This document shows, piece after piece, positions 7,628 through 14,830 of a DNA stretch of 26,835 nucleotides; position 1 is the first letter of the stretch, and each line of letters opens with the position of its first letter. The notes beneath the pieces were generated by a model. That model was not told where the DNA came from and did not search any database. It worked only from the letters and a program-made list of their open reading frames with translations. This stretch comes from CANHVK01 sp046304235 (GTDB lineage: Bacteria; Bacteroidota; Bacteroidia; Flavobacteriales_D; Crocinitomicaceae). The DNA lies in contig JBKCEW010000037.1 of assembly GCA_046304235.1 (NCBI GenBank), positions 1-26,835 of the forward strand, written 5' to 3'. A program made the translations under genes and the position numbers.

Positions 7628-7630
7628 TAT

Positions 7631-7669
7631 TTCTCCCGCACCCTGAGGTTCTCGAAGGGAGTGGGAGAA
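7631..7669. repeat. Near-perfect GC-rich hairpin after cysM, copy 2 of a family
   Basis: TTCTCCC pairs with GGGAGAA at the ends, and inside it CCCT pairs with AGGG; the apical part GAG-GTT-CTC can pair as well. The core CCCGCACCCTGAGG at 7635-7648 is the same as at 1239-1252. An A-rich sequence follows rather than a T-run, so it is not a classical rho-independent terminator in the + direction. Confidence 0.75.
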
Positions 7670-7713
7670 AACAAAACATAAATTATTAATTTTACAACGT
7701 AAAAAATAAAACA

Positions 7714-8724
7714 ATGATTAAAACAGACATCATTATTATTGGAGCAGGACCAGTAGGGTTGTTTGCTGTATTTGAAGCAGGATTATTAAAATTGAGATGT
7801 CATTTAATTGACTCTTTACCTCAACCAGGAGGACAATGTTCGGAAATTTATCCTAAAAAACCGATATACGATATACCAGGATTTCCATCTGTTTTAGCAG
7901 GTGAATTAGTAGATAATTTAATGGCTCAAGCGGCGCCTTTTAAACCTGGATTTACTCTAGGTGAAGCTGCGCAAGATATTGAAAAGCAAGAAGATGGTAC
8001 GTTTATTGTAACTACTGCAAAAGGAACACAACATCACGCTCCGATTGTAATGATTGCTGGAGGATTAGGGGTTTTTGAACCACGTAAACCACCTATTGGT
8101 AATATCGTTGATTTTGAAGATAAAGGAGTAGAATATATTATCAAAGATCCAGAATTCTACCGTGGAAAACGTGTGGTAATTGCTGGTGGTGGTGACTCTG
8201 CGTTAGATTGGTCGATTTATTTAACTGAGAATAAAATTGCAAGCGAAGTAATTTTAGTACACAGAAGCAGTTCTTTCCGTGGTCATTTAGATTCAGTTCA
8301 AAAAGTAATCGATTATGCGGAAGCGGGAAAAATCACACTAGTAACAGAGGCTGAGGTAACAGGATTACAAGGGAATGATAAATTGGAAAATGTAGTTATT
8401 ACACATTTAAAAGATGGTGAAATTGTAAAAGAAGCAGATCACTTTGTTCCATTATTTGGATTAAAACCAAGTTTAGGTCCAATTGCAAATTGGGGATTAG
8501 AAATTGATAAAAACGCGATTAAAGTTGATACCTTAGATTATTCAACCAATATTCCAGGAATTTACGCTATTGGTGATGTGAATACATATGAAGGTAAATT
8601 GAAATTAATTTTATGTGGGTTCCACGAAGGAACAATCGCATTACAATCTGCCTTTGCGCGTATTCACCCAGATAAGAAAAACGTACTAAAATACACAACT
8701 GTAAATGGAGTAAACGGATTTTAA
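7714..8724 (+). CDS. Ferredoxin-NADP(+) reductase, thioredoxin-reductase-like type
   Basis: 336 residues. FAD-binding GAGPVG is at 10-15, the NADP-binding GGGDSALDW at 158-166, and the C-terminal AIGDVNTYEGKLKLILCGFH contacts FAD. The CxxC redox disulfide of thioredoxin reductase is missing; the matching area reads PGGQCSEIYPKKPIYDIPGFP-like with one cysteine. This is the signature of the YumC-type ferredoxin/flavodoxin reductase. Its place at the end of the sulfate cluster suggests it could supply reduced ferredoxin, for example to a ferredoxin-dependent sulfite reductase encoded outside the window; that is an inference. It ends at a strong terminator. Confidence 0.9.
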   Translation: MIKTDIIIIGAGPVGLFAVFEAGLLKLRCHLIDSLPQPGGQCSEIYPKKPIYDIPGFPSVLAGELVDNLMAQAAPFKPGFTLGEAAQDIEKQEDGTFIVTTAKGTQHHAPIVMIAGGLGVFEPRKPPIGNIVDFEDKGVEYIIKDPEFYRGKRVVIAGGGDSALDWSIYLTENKIASEVILVHRSSSFRGHLDSVQKVIDYAEAGKITLVTEAEVTGLQGNDKLENVVITHLKDGEIVKEADHFVPLFGLKPSLGPIANWGLEIDKNAIKVDTLDYSTNIPGIYAIGDVNTYEGKLKLILCGFHEGTIALQSAFARIHPDKKNVLKYTTVNGVNGF

Positions 8725-8746
8725 TCTAATCTCTATTATTATATTC

Positions 8747-8773
8747 AAGGTGCGAGCAATCGCACCTTTTTTT
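8747..8773 (+). terminator. Rho-independent terminator with GCAA tetraloop
   Basis: A perfect 9-bp stem, AAGGTGCGA (8747-8755) with TCGCACCTT (8760-8768), closes a GCAA tetraloop of the stable GNRA class. Seven T residues (8767-8773) overlap and follow the stem. It marks the end of the sulfate-assimilation transcription unit. Confidence 0.93.
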
Positions 8774-8800
8774 ATTCAATTACATTTTGAAGTTTATTTT

Positions 8801-8861
8801 ACAATCTTACAATCTTACAATCTGTAATCTTCTAATCTTTAATCTTACATTTTGTAATCTT
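8801..8861. repeat. AATCTTAC-type short tandem repeat
   Basis: Seven- to eight-base words such as ACAATCTT, ACAATCTG and TAATCTTC are repeated about seven times. The same family occurs in inverted orientation at 23447-23492, directly upstream of the pirin gene. Confidence 0.75.
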
Positions 8862-8880
8862 AAAATATTTTCTAAATTTA
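8851..8880 (+). promoter_or_regulatory. Candidate Bacteroidota promoter for the TPR/OmpA pair
   Basis: TTTG (8851-8854), 18 nt, then TAAATTTA (8873-8880), which differs from TAnnTTTG at the last base. It lies 26 nt before the ATG at 8907. The -33 part falls in the AATCTTAC repeat. Confidence 0.35.
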
Positions 8881-8906
8881 TAACCTATTCAAAATCTTTT
8901 GTTTTT

Positions 8907-9956
8907 ATGAATTATAATTGGTTCATCCTTATTCTAGTAGTTTTTAACTCGATGATTAGTTTTTCACAACAAGATTCCATTATTAAAGCAAAAGTGGAAC
9001 AAGAACCTACCTATCAAGTATTCTATAATGATGGCGTTACTCAATTAGAGAATAAACAGTATGAGATCGCAGTTGGATTATTTGATCATGTGATAAGTAT
9101 GAAGTCTGATTTTGAACGAGGTTATTTTTTAAAAGGTATTGCTTTATATAATCTAAATAAATTCAAAGAAGCCTCTGAATCTTTCAATCAATCAATCAAA
9201 CTATTACCAACGTTTGATGCGTTTTATTATTTGGCTCAAATTCAATTAAAAGATAAAAAATTGGAGGATGCATTAGTAAACCTTTCAAATTCTATTAAGT
9301 TAAAAAAAGATTACTTTAATGCTTATTACACAAAAGGTGTTATCCAATTTCAGCAGAAAGACTATGAATCAGCAATTAAATCGTTCGATTCAACCTTAAT
9401 ATACAATCAAAATTTTGGGTTTGCTTACAACGATAGAGGAAGTTCTTACCTTGAGTTAGGTAAACTAGATGCAGCAATAGAAGATTATAAAAACGCTGTT
9501 AAAATTAATTCTGAATCTGCTATTATTCACAATAATTTAGGAAGTGCTTATCGAAAGAAAGGAAGATATCTAGATGCAATTTTAACCTACGATAAGGCTA
9601 TAACATTGAAAAGTGATTATACCTTAGCATATAATAACCGAGGAGTTGCTAAAATAGATAAAGGTGATTTTCAAGGTGCAATTGAGGATTTTAATAAAGC
9701 TTTAACATTAGATGCTAATTATGTTTTAGCCGTGAATAATCGTGCCAATGCAAAAAATAAATTAAAAGATTACAAAGGTGCATTTTTAGATTGTTCGAAA
9801 GCAATAGAAATGGATCCTAATTTTGGAATTGCTTATTTGAATCGTGGTATTGCTAAAGAGAATTTAAATAAATTAACTGAAGCGTGTGAAGATTGGCAGA
9901 AAGCTTTAGAATTAGGAGTAGAACAAGCGAAATCATTTATTGAATATTGTCATTAA
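8907..9956 (+). CDS. Exported TPR repeat protein
   Basis: 349 residues from ATG 8907. The frame is open further upstream, but that part would translate the AATCTTAC repeat, so it is not used. An N-terminal hydrophobic stretch (WFILILVVFNSMISFSQ) looks like a Sec signal peptide cleaved near residue 22. The rest is about nine tetratricopeptide repeats of ~34 residues, with repeated NNLGSAYRKKGRYLDAI- and AYNNRGVAKIDKGDFQGAI-like units. It ends with a unit of the type ACEDWQKALELG. It is a protein-binding scaffold, probably in the periplasm. The OmpA-family gene starts 10 nt after its stop, so the two are likely made together. Confidence 0.88.
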   Translation: MNYNWFILILVVFNSMISFSQQDSIIKAKVEQEPTYQVFYNDGVTQLENKQYEIAVGLFDHVISMKSDFERGYFLKGIALYNLNKFKEASESFNQSIKLLPTFDAFYYLAQIQLKDKKLEDALVNLSNSIKLKKDYFNAYYTKGVIQFQQKDYESAIKSFDSTLIYNQNFGFAYNDRGSSYLELGKLDAAIEDYKNAVKINSESAIIHNNLGSAYRKKGRYLDAILTYDKAITLKSDYTLAYNNRGVAKIDKGDFQGAIEDFNKALTLDANYVLAVNNRANAKNKLKDYKGAFLDCSKAIEMDPNFGIAYLNRGIAKENLNKLTEACEDWQKALELGVEQAKSFIEYCH

Positions 9957-9966
9957 TTATCTCATT

Positions 9967-12030
9967 ATGAGTTTAAAAAAAACATTACTTATAACAGCTG
10001 TTGGGTTTTCATTTAATTTTTCATTTTCTCAAAATATAGAATTTTCAAAAGAGAATTTTAAAGATCGAAAAGATGAATTAAAAGCAGCATTGAAAGACAT
10101 CGAAAAGGGGGATGAATTTATGCATTTGGAAACATATTATTATAAAAATGCAATTCCTTACTATCTAAATGTGTTTAAATTAAATCCAAATAATGATGTT
10201 TTAAATTATCATTTAGGAAAAGCATATATATATTCTAATTTCAAAGATAAAGCTATTGAATATTTAGTTAAATCGGTAGAATTAAATCCACAAGTTGCAC
10301 CTGATATTAATCTGTATTTAGGAATGGGTTACCATATTGATATGCAATGGGATAAAGCTATTGATGCTTACAACAAACATTTAGCTGTTTTACATCCTAA
10401 AGATGATACTGGTGTGAGAGAAGATATTCAGGTTGCACTAAAACAGTGTAATCATGGAAAAAATATAGCTGCTAATCCAATCAGGGTAAAAATTGATAAT
10501 GTTGGTTCTGGAATTAATTCTCCATATCCTGATTATAGTCCTGTGATTTCTGCTGATGAATCGGTAATGTTACTTACGTCTCGTAGACCAGAAACTACAG
10601 GTGGTGGTATGGATCCTTTTATCAATGAACCATTTGAAGATATTTACATCGCTGAGCGTTTGAATGGGGTTTGGGGACAAGCTAAAAATATGGGGACCAA
10701 TGTGAATACAGATGGACATGATTCAAATTGCGGTTTGTCAGCTGATGGACAGAAGTTTTTGATTTATAAGGATGTTAATAGAGGTGATGTTTTTATTAGT
10801 GAACTAGAAGGTACTGAATGGTCAAAACCGGATAGGTTAAATAAAAACATAAATACAGATTATCACGAGTCTTCATCGTGTTTTTCACCTGATGGAAATA
10901 CAATTTATTTTGTTTCTGATAAACCGGAGGGGGGCTTAGGTGGTCGTGATATTTACAAGGCTACAAAAGATTTAAAAGGAAGATGGTCTGAATCCATTAA
11001 TTTAGGAAATGTCATTAACACATCTTTAGATGAGGAGGGTGTATTTTTACATCCGGATGGTAAAACGTTATATTTCAGTTCTAAAGGACATTCTTCAATG
11101 GGTGGTTATGATGTGTTTAAATCGGTTTTAGATGAACAAACACAAACATGGTCAGAACCTCAAAACATTGGTTATCCTGTAAATACAACGGATGATGACG
11201 TCTTTTTTACTGTGTCTGCAAGCGGTAAACATGCTTATTATTCTTCTATTCGTCCTGGTGGTTATGGTGAAAAAGATGTTTACCGTATCACTTTCCTTGG
11301 GGAAGAGAAAAGAATGTTAACAGCTACGGAGGACAATTTAATAGCAAGTTTATCTGAATCAATTAAGGAAGATGTTTCGGCTCAAAAACTAGAAGTGCAA
11401 GAAGCTCAATTGACATTATTGAAAGGAATTATTTTTGATGATAAAACAAATAAGCCAATTTCAGCAACTATAGAAATTATTGATAATACTAAAAATGAAG
11501 TAATTGCTTCATTTAAATCTAATAGTGTTACTGGTAAATATTTAGTTTCTATGCCTGCTGGTAAAAACTATGGTATTTCTGTTCGGAAAGAAGATTATTT
11601 ATTCCACTCTGAAAACTTTGATTTACCTAAAACTGCTGAATATAATGAAGTAACAAAAGATATTAAATTGAAGAACATTGCTGTTGGTAATTCCATTGTT
11701 TTAAAGAACATTTTCTTCGACTTTAATAAATCAACTTTAAGAAATGAATCTGAAAATGAAATTCAACAGTTGACTAAATTATTAACGGATGTTCCAACAA
11801 TGAAAATTGAAATTTCTGGTCATACAGATAATAGAGGTTCTGATGAATACAATAAAAATCTTTCAAATCAACGTGCCAAAGCAGTTTACAACAGATTAAT
11901 TGAAAAGGGTATCGATGCTTCCAGATTGACTTTCATAGGTTATGGAGAAGAAAAACCAATTGCAACCAATGACACCGAAGACGGAAGACAGTTAAACAGA
12001 AGAACCGAATTTAAAGTATTAGCGAAATAA
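9967..12030 (+). CDS. PorE-like outer-membrane protein: TPR, PD40 propeller, regulatory-like domain, OmpA C-terminus
   Basis: 687 residues from ATG 9967. A signal peptide (1-21, ending SFSFSQ) is followed by TPR-like repeats (~40-150) and a PD40/WD40-like beta-propeller (~185-440, with repeated SPDGNTIYFVSD- and HPDGKTLYFSSKGH-type blades). A carboxypeptidase-regulatory-like domain (~480-560) and an OmpA peptidoglycan-binding domain (~580-687, IEISGHTDNRGSDEYN and NQRAKAV) complete it. This order matches PorE of the type IX secretion system, but such proteins have many paralogs in Bacteroidota. Unlike PorE of Porphyromonas it has no lipobox cysteine. No other type IX secretion gene is nearby, so I name it only by architecture. 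Confidence 0.88.
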   Translation: MSLKKTLLITAVGFSFNFSFSQNIEFSKENFKDRKDELKAALKDIEKGDEFMHLETYYYKNAIPYYLNVFKLNPNNDVLNYHLGKAYIYSNFKDKAIEYLVKSVELNPQVAPDINLYLGMGYHIDMQWDKAIDAYNKHLAVLHPKDDTGVREDIQVALKQCNHGKNIAANPIRVKIDNVGSGINSPYPDYSPVISADESVMLLTSRRPETTGGGMDPFINEPFEDIYIAERLNGVWGQAKNMGTNVNTDGHDSNCGLSADGQKFLIYKDVNRGDVFISELEGTEWSKPDRLNKNINTDYHESSSCFSPDGNTIYFVSDKPEGGLGGRDIYKATKDLKGRWSESINLGNVINTSLDEEGVFLHPDGKTLYFSSKGHSSMGGYDVFKSVLDEQTQTWSEPQNIGYPVNTTDDDVFFTVSASGKHAYYSSIRPGGYGEKDVYRITFLGEEKRMLTATEDNLIASLSESIKEDVSAQKLEVQEAQLTLLKGIIFDDKTNKPISATIEIIDNTKNEVIASFKSNSVTGKYLVSMPAGKNYGISVRKEDYLFHSENFDLPKTAEYNEVTKDIKLKNIAVGNSIVLKNIFFDFNKSTLRNESENEIQQLTKLLTDVPTMKIEISGHTDNRGSDEYNKNLSNQRAKAVYNRLIEKGIDASRLTFIGYGEEKPIATNDTEDGRQLNRRTEFKVLAK

Positions 12031-12031
12031 T

Positions 12032-12610
12032 ATGATTTTAATTATTGATTGCGGTAGTCAGAAAACACCCTTTATAGAGGAAGCTGTTGATTTACAGATG
12101 GATTATATAACGGTTGGACTATCTGAAGTAACCAAAGTCGATACCGAGGATAAATTAGGAGTAATAATCTCAGGTGCCCCTATTTTAATTACGGAAATTG
12201 ATTACTCAAAATACCTAGATAAATTATCTTTTCTAAAAGAGATTACCATTCCAGTTCTTGGAATTTGTTTTGGACATCAAATGATTGGATTATTACATGG
12301 AGCTTTGCCATCAAGGCAAAAAGAAGATCGTGATTGGCAAATAATTGAAGCCTTGGAAGAACATCCGCTATTTGATAAGATGCCCACTGAGTTTGAAATG
12401 ATGGAAGATCATTGTGAATGTATTTCATTACCAAAAGATTTTATATTGCTTGGAGTGTCAGATGCTTGTGTTAATGAAGCGATGTATCACAAGGAAAAAC
12501 CACTTTTTGGTGTACAATTTCATCCAGAGGTTTCTGGTAATCAAGGAACCTTACTTATTGAAAACTTTGTTAATATTTGTGTTCAACATCAAGATAAGCA
12601 TCCTGTTTAA
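12032..12610 (+). CDS. Class I glutamine amidotransferase (GuaA glutaminase-like, stand-alone)
   Basis: 192 residues. This is a free-standing triad glutaminase: nucleophile Cys79 in VLGICFGHQ, with His164 and Glu166 in FGVQFHPEVSG. The N-terminus IIDCGSQ resembles the glutaminase half of GMP synthase. The PP-loop ATPase half is absent, and the protein ends where a GATase domain normally ends. In archaea a separate GuaA glutaminase exists; here the partner is unknown and the natural amide acceptor cannot be read from the sequence. It starts 2 nt after the OmpA-family stop and is 17 nt before the SpmAB-like gene. Confidence 0.85.
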   Translation: MILIIDCGSQKTPFIEEAVDLQMDYITVGLSEVTKVDTEDKLGVIISGAPILITEIDYSKYLDKLSFLKEITIPVLGICFGHQMIGLLHGALPSRQKEDRDWQIIEALEEHPLFDKMPTEFEMMEDHCECISLPKDFILLGVSDACVNEAMYHKEKPLFGVQFHPEVSGNQGTLLIENFVNICVQHQDKHPV

Positions 12611-12627
12611 ATAACGAACTTAGTAGC

Positions 12628-13863
12628 ATGTTATTAAATAGAATTTGGATAGGAATGTTTTTGATTGCCTTAGTAACTGGGCTTTCAAAACTGATTTTTT
12701 GGCACGATTTAACCATTTTTGAAAAAATTGTATCATCTCTTTTTGATGCGGCAAAGTCTGGTTTTGAAATATGCTTGTTTTTTACTGGTACTTTGTGTTT
12801 GTGGCTGGGGTTTATGAAAATCGGGGAAGAAGGTGGTGCTGTTCGTATCATGACACGTTTTGTTTCTCCTTTGTTTTCTCGTTTATTTCCAGAAGTTCCT
12901 AAAAATCATCCTGCAATTGGTTCCATGATGATGAATATTTCTGCAAATATGCTTGGATTAGATAATGCGGCTACTCCGATGGGATTAAAAGCAATGAAAG
13001 AACTACAAACGCTGAATCCAGAACCCGAAAGAGCTACTAATGCACAGATTATGTTTTTGGTCTTAAATGCTTCCGGTTTAACAATTATTCCTGTGAGCAT
13101 TTTGGCTTTGCGTTCTGCTGAAGGCTCTGCTTCGCCTTCAGAAGTTTTTCTCCCTATTTTAATTTCAACGTATTTTGCTACCCTTGGAGGATTAATATAT
13201 TTATCCATTAAGCAACGTATTAATTTATTTAACAAAGTGGTTTTTGCTTATATAGGTTCCATTTCTGCTTTTATCATTGGTCTTTTGGTTCTGTTGGTAA
13301 AACATCCCGAATGGATTGCACCAGTGTCAGGTGTTGGAAGTAATTTATTCTTGTTTTTGGTTATTTGCTTTTTCGTGATTTTAGCCATCCGTTCGAAAGT
13401 AAATGTATACGATAGTTTCATTGAAGGTGCTAAAGGTGGTTTTGAAGTGGCGATTGGAATTGTACCTTTTTTAATTGCTATGTTAGCTGCGATTGCTGTT
13501 TTTAGAGCTAGTGGAGCATTGGAAGCTTTTACAGATGGAATAAAGTATGTATTAATGGCTATGGGAGTGAAAGCAACCGAATTTGTAGATGCCTTACCAG
13601 TTGCGTTAATGAAACCATTTTCGGGTAGTGGAGCAAGGGCTTTGATGGTGGAATCTTGGAGTACTTTTGGAGTTGATTCTTTTGTAGGTAAGTTAGCTTC
13701 TACGTTTCAAGGAAGCACGGAAACGACTTTCTATGTATTGGCAGTTTATTTTGGAGCTGTAAAAGTAAAAAATACACGTTATGCTGCTATGGGAGGAATA
13801 GTCGCTGATATTGTTGGTTTTACTGCTGCTATTTTAGTTTCATATTTGTTCTATGCCGTTTAA
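12628..13863 (+). CDS. Fused SpmA-SpmB-type membrane protein (nucleoside recognition/Gate domains)
   Basis: 411 residues with about ten hydrophobic segments. The first half resembles SpmA: GFMKIGEEGGAVRIMTRFVS, NHPAIGSMMMNISANMLG and LDNAATPMGLKAMKELQ. The second half resembles SpmB: GAKGGFEVAIGIVPFLIAML, PVALMKPFSGSGARALM and STFQGSTETTFYVLAVYFG. In Bacillus these are two spore-maturation proteins; non-sporulating Bacteroidota have the fused form with unknown transport or dehydration-related function. Its last 11 bases overlap the next gene, so the two are translationally linked. Confidence 0.87.
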   Translation: MLLNRIWIGMFLIALVTGLSKLIFWHDLTIFEKIVSSLFDAAKSGFEICLFFTGTLCLWLGFMKIGEEGGAVRIMTRFVSPLFSRLFPEVPKNHPAIGSMMMNISANMLGLDNAATPMGLKAMKELQTLNPEPERATNAQIMFLVLNASGLTIIPVSILALRSAEGSASPSEVFLPILISTYFATLGGLIYLSIKQRINLFNKVVFAYIGSISAFIIGLLVLLVKHPEWIAPVSGVGSNLFLFLVICFFVILAIRSKVNVYDSFIEGAKGGFEVAIGIVPFLIAMLAAIAVFRASGALEAFTDGIKYVLMAMGVKATEFVDALPVALMKPFSGSGARALMVESWSTFGVDSFVGKLASTFQGSTETTFYVLAVYFGAVKVKNTRYAAMGGIVADIVGFTAAILVSYLFYAV

Positions 13864-14344
13864 ATTTTTCAAAAAACTTTTTCGCTCTGAAAAAGAGGCT
13901 ATGGGTGCTCCGAAAGGACCTATGAAAGTGGGTATGAAATCTATTGATTATCCTCCTAAAATTTTAATAGCTTGGGCTAAAGCTGTTGAAGGAAATCAAG
14001 AGTTTCTGGATTTCCTAAAATACAATGGATATGAAGAATTAAATACCGCTTGTGCTGCCATTAAATTAAATGACAAAGCGCGTACTTGGTTGATGGAAAA
14101 CGGATACCCTCATTTACTAGCCTTTATTCAAGCAGCGGAATCTAATAAAAAAGCATTGCATTGGCTTGAAAACAATGGATTTGAGTTATTATCTAAAATG
14201 GCGCGTGCAATTGATGCTGAACGTGAAGCATTGGATTGGCTTCAAAATACTCAACCAGTTGATATTGTTGTGTTAACATTAGCTATCAAAAAAGTCAAAG
14301 ACGATATTGAAGATTATAATAACGATGTACACGTGTATAAATAA
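13853..14344 (+). CDS. Unknown protein built of four 25-residue repeats
   Basis: 163 residues; I recognise no family. After a basic N-terminus (MPFKFFKKLFRSEKE), four tandem repeats of exactly 25 residues run at 48-72, 73-97, 98-122 and 123-147, with a partial one before. The consensus is roughly N-x-x-A-x-x-W-L-x-x-N-G-[YF]-x-x-L-x5-A-I-x-x; the last copy loses the N-G-Y part. Each unit should form two short helices, giving a small solenoid. There is no signal peptide or membrane segment. The start codon lies inside the end of the SpmAB-like gene (11-nt overlap), which suggests a role tied to that membrane protein. Confidence 0.8.
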   Translation: MPFKFFKKLFRSEKEAMGAPKGPMKVGMKSIDYPPKILIAWAKAVEGNQEFLDFLKYNGYEELNTACAAIKLNDKARTWLMENGYPHLLAFIQAAESNKKALHWLENNGFELLSKMARAIDAEREALDWLQNTQPVDIVVLTLAIKKVKDDIEDYNNDVHVYK

Positions 14345-14414
14345 TGATTAATGGTGAATTGTGAATGATAAATGAAAATACTTTTGCCTAATGCCTAATG
14401 CCTAATGCCTAATT
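14343..14414. repeat. Heptamer repeat tract with four exact TGCCTAA copies
   Basis: The first half holds ATGGTGAATTGTGAATGAT, related to the left arms of the cys inverted repeats. The second half holds four perfect tandem TGCCTAA heptamers (14385-14412). An in-frame ATG at 14405 is inside the repeat and is not taken as the start of the next gene. Confidence 0.8.
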
Positions 14415-14416
14415 AT

Positions 14417-14830
14417 ATGAAACTAAACGCACATTTTTACCTTTTAAACGACGATTTCTCACCTGAATATGCAGAAGCGAATCACAATGGTAAAGAATCA
14501 GAAAATAATCCCTTGTATGAATGGGAGGATGAATTAGACGTGAACGATGTCAAAAATATCGAGATTATCAGAAAAGGGGAGTATCCTTTGCGTGGAGAGA
14601 TCGAATCTGGACCATTTGAGTTTATGTTGCCAAATATGTTTATGGTCGTATTGGAATTAGAAAACGGTCAACAAGGGGCTTTTGCTGTCTCTGAAACGAT
14701 TTTGGATTCATACAAACACGAAGGTAATCGCTTGGATGTATTTTTAAAAGATTACGAACCGATGAGTAATCCAATTCCTGGTGTTTATATTGCTGCTAAA
14801 GAATTTCCGAAGGAATTAATCAGAGAATGA
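14417..14830 (+). CDS. Hypothetical acidic protein upstream of ABC ATPase
   Basis: 137 residues from ATG 14417; I recognise no family. ATG 14405 is in frame, but its codons belong to the TGCCTAA repeat. The protein is soluble, acidic in the first half (YEWEDELDVNDVKN) and beta-rich in the second (FMLPNMFMVVLELENGQQGAF), with no signal peptide or membrane segment. The stop overlaps the start of the ABC ATPase gene in an ATGA, so the two are co-translated. Confidence 0.75.
   Translation: MKLNAHFYLLNDDFSPEYAEANHNGKESENNPLYEWEDELDVNDVKNIEIIRKGEYPLRGEIESGPFEFMLPNMFMVVLELENGQQGAFAVSETILDSYKHEGNRLDVFLKDYEPMSNPIPGVYIAAKEFPKELIRE

Noticed and set aside
7631..7669. Classical terminator after cysM
   Set aside because: The hairpin is strong but is followed by A-rich sequence; the T-run needed for intrinsic termination in the + direction is absent.
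8787..8906. N-terminal extension of the TPR protein
   Set aside because: It would translate the AATCTTAC repeat; the signal peptide begins at the ATG at 8907.
12414..12614. Second + strand reading frame inside the amidotransferase gene
   Set aside because: It lies fully within the conserved GATase frame that carries the HPEV motif and has no recognisable features.
14385..14412. CRISPR array
   Set aside because: Units are 7 bp and contiguous without spacers; none of the repeat tracts in the window has CRISPR geometry, and no cas gene is present.
14405..14416. Upstream ATG for the protein at 14417
   Set aside because: This ATG is part of the TGCCTAA tandem repeat; the family-like start cannot be judged, but repeat-derived codons are unlikely.
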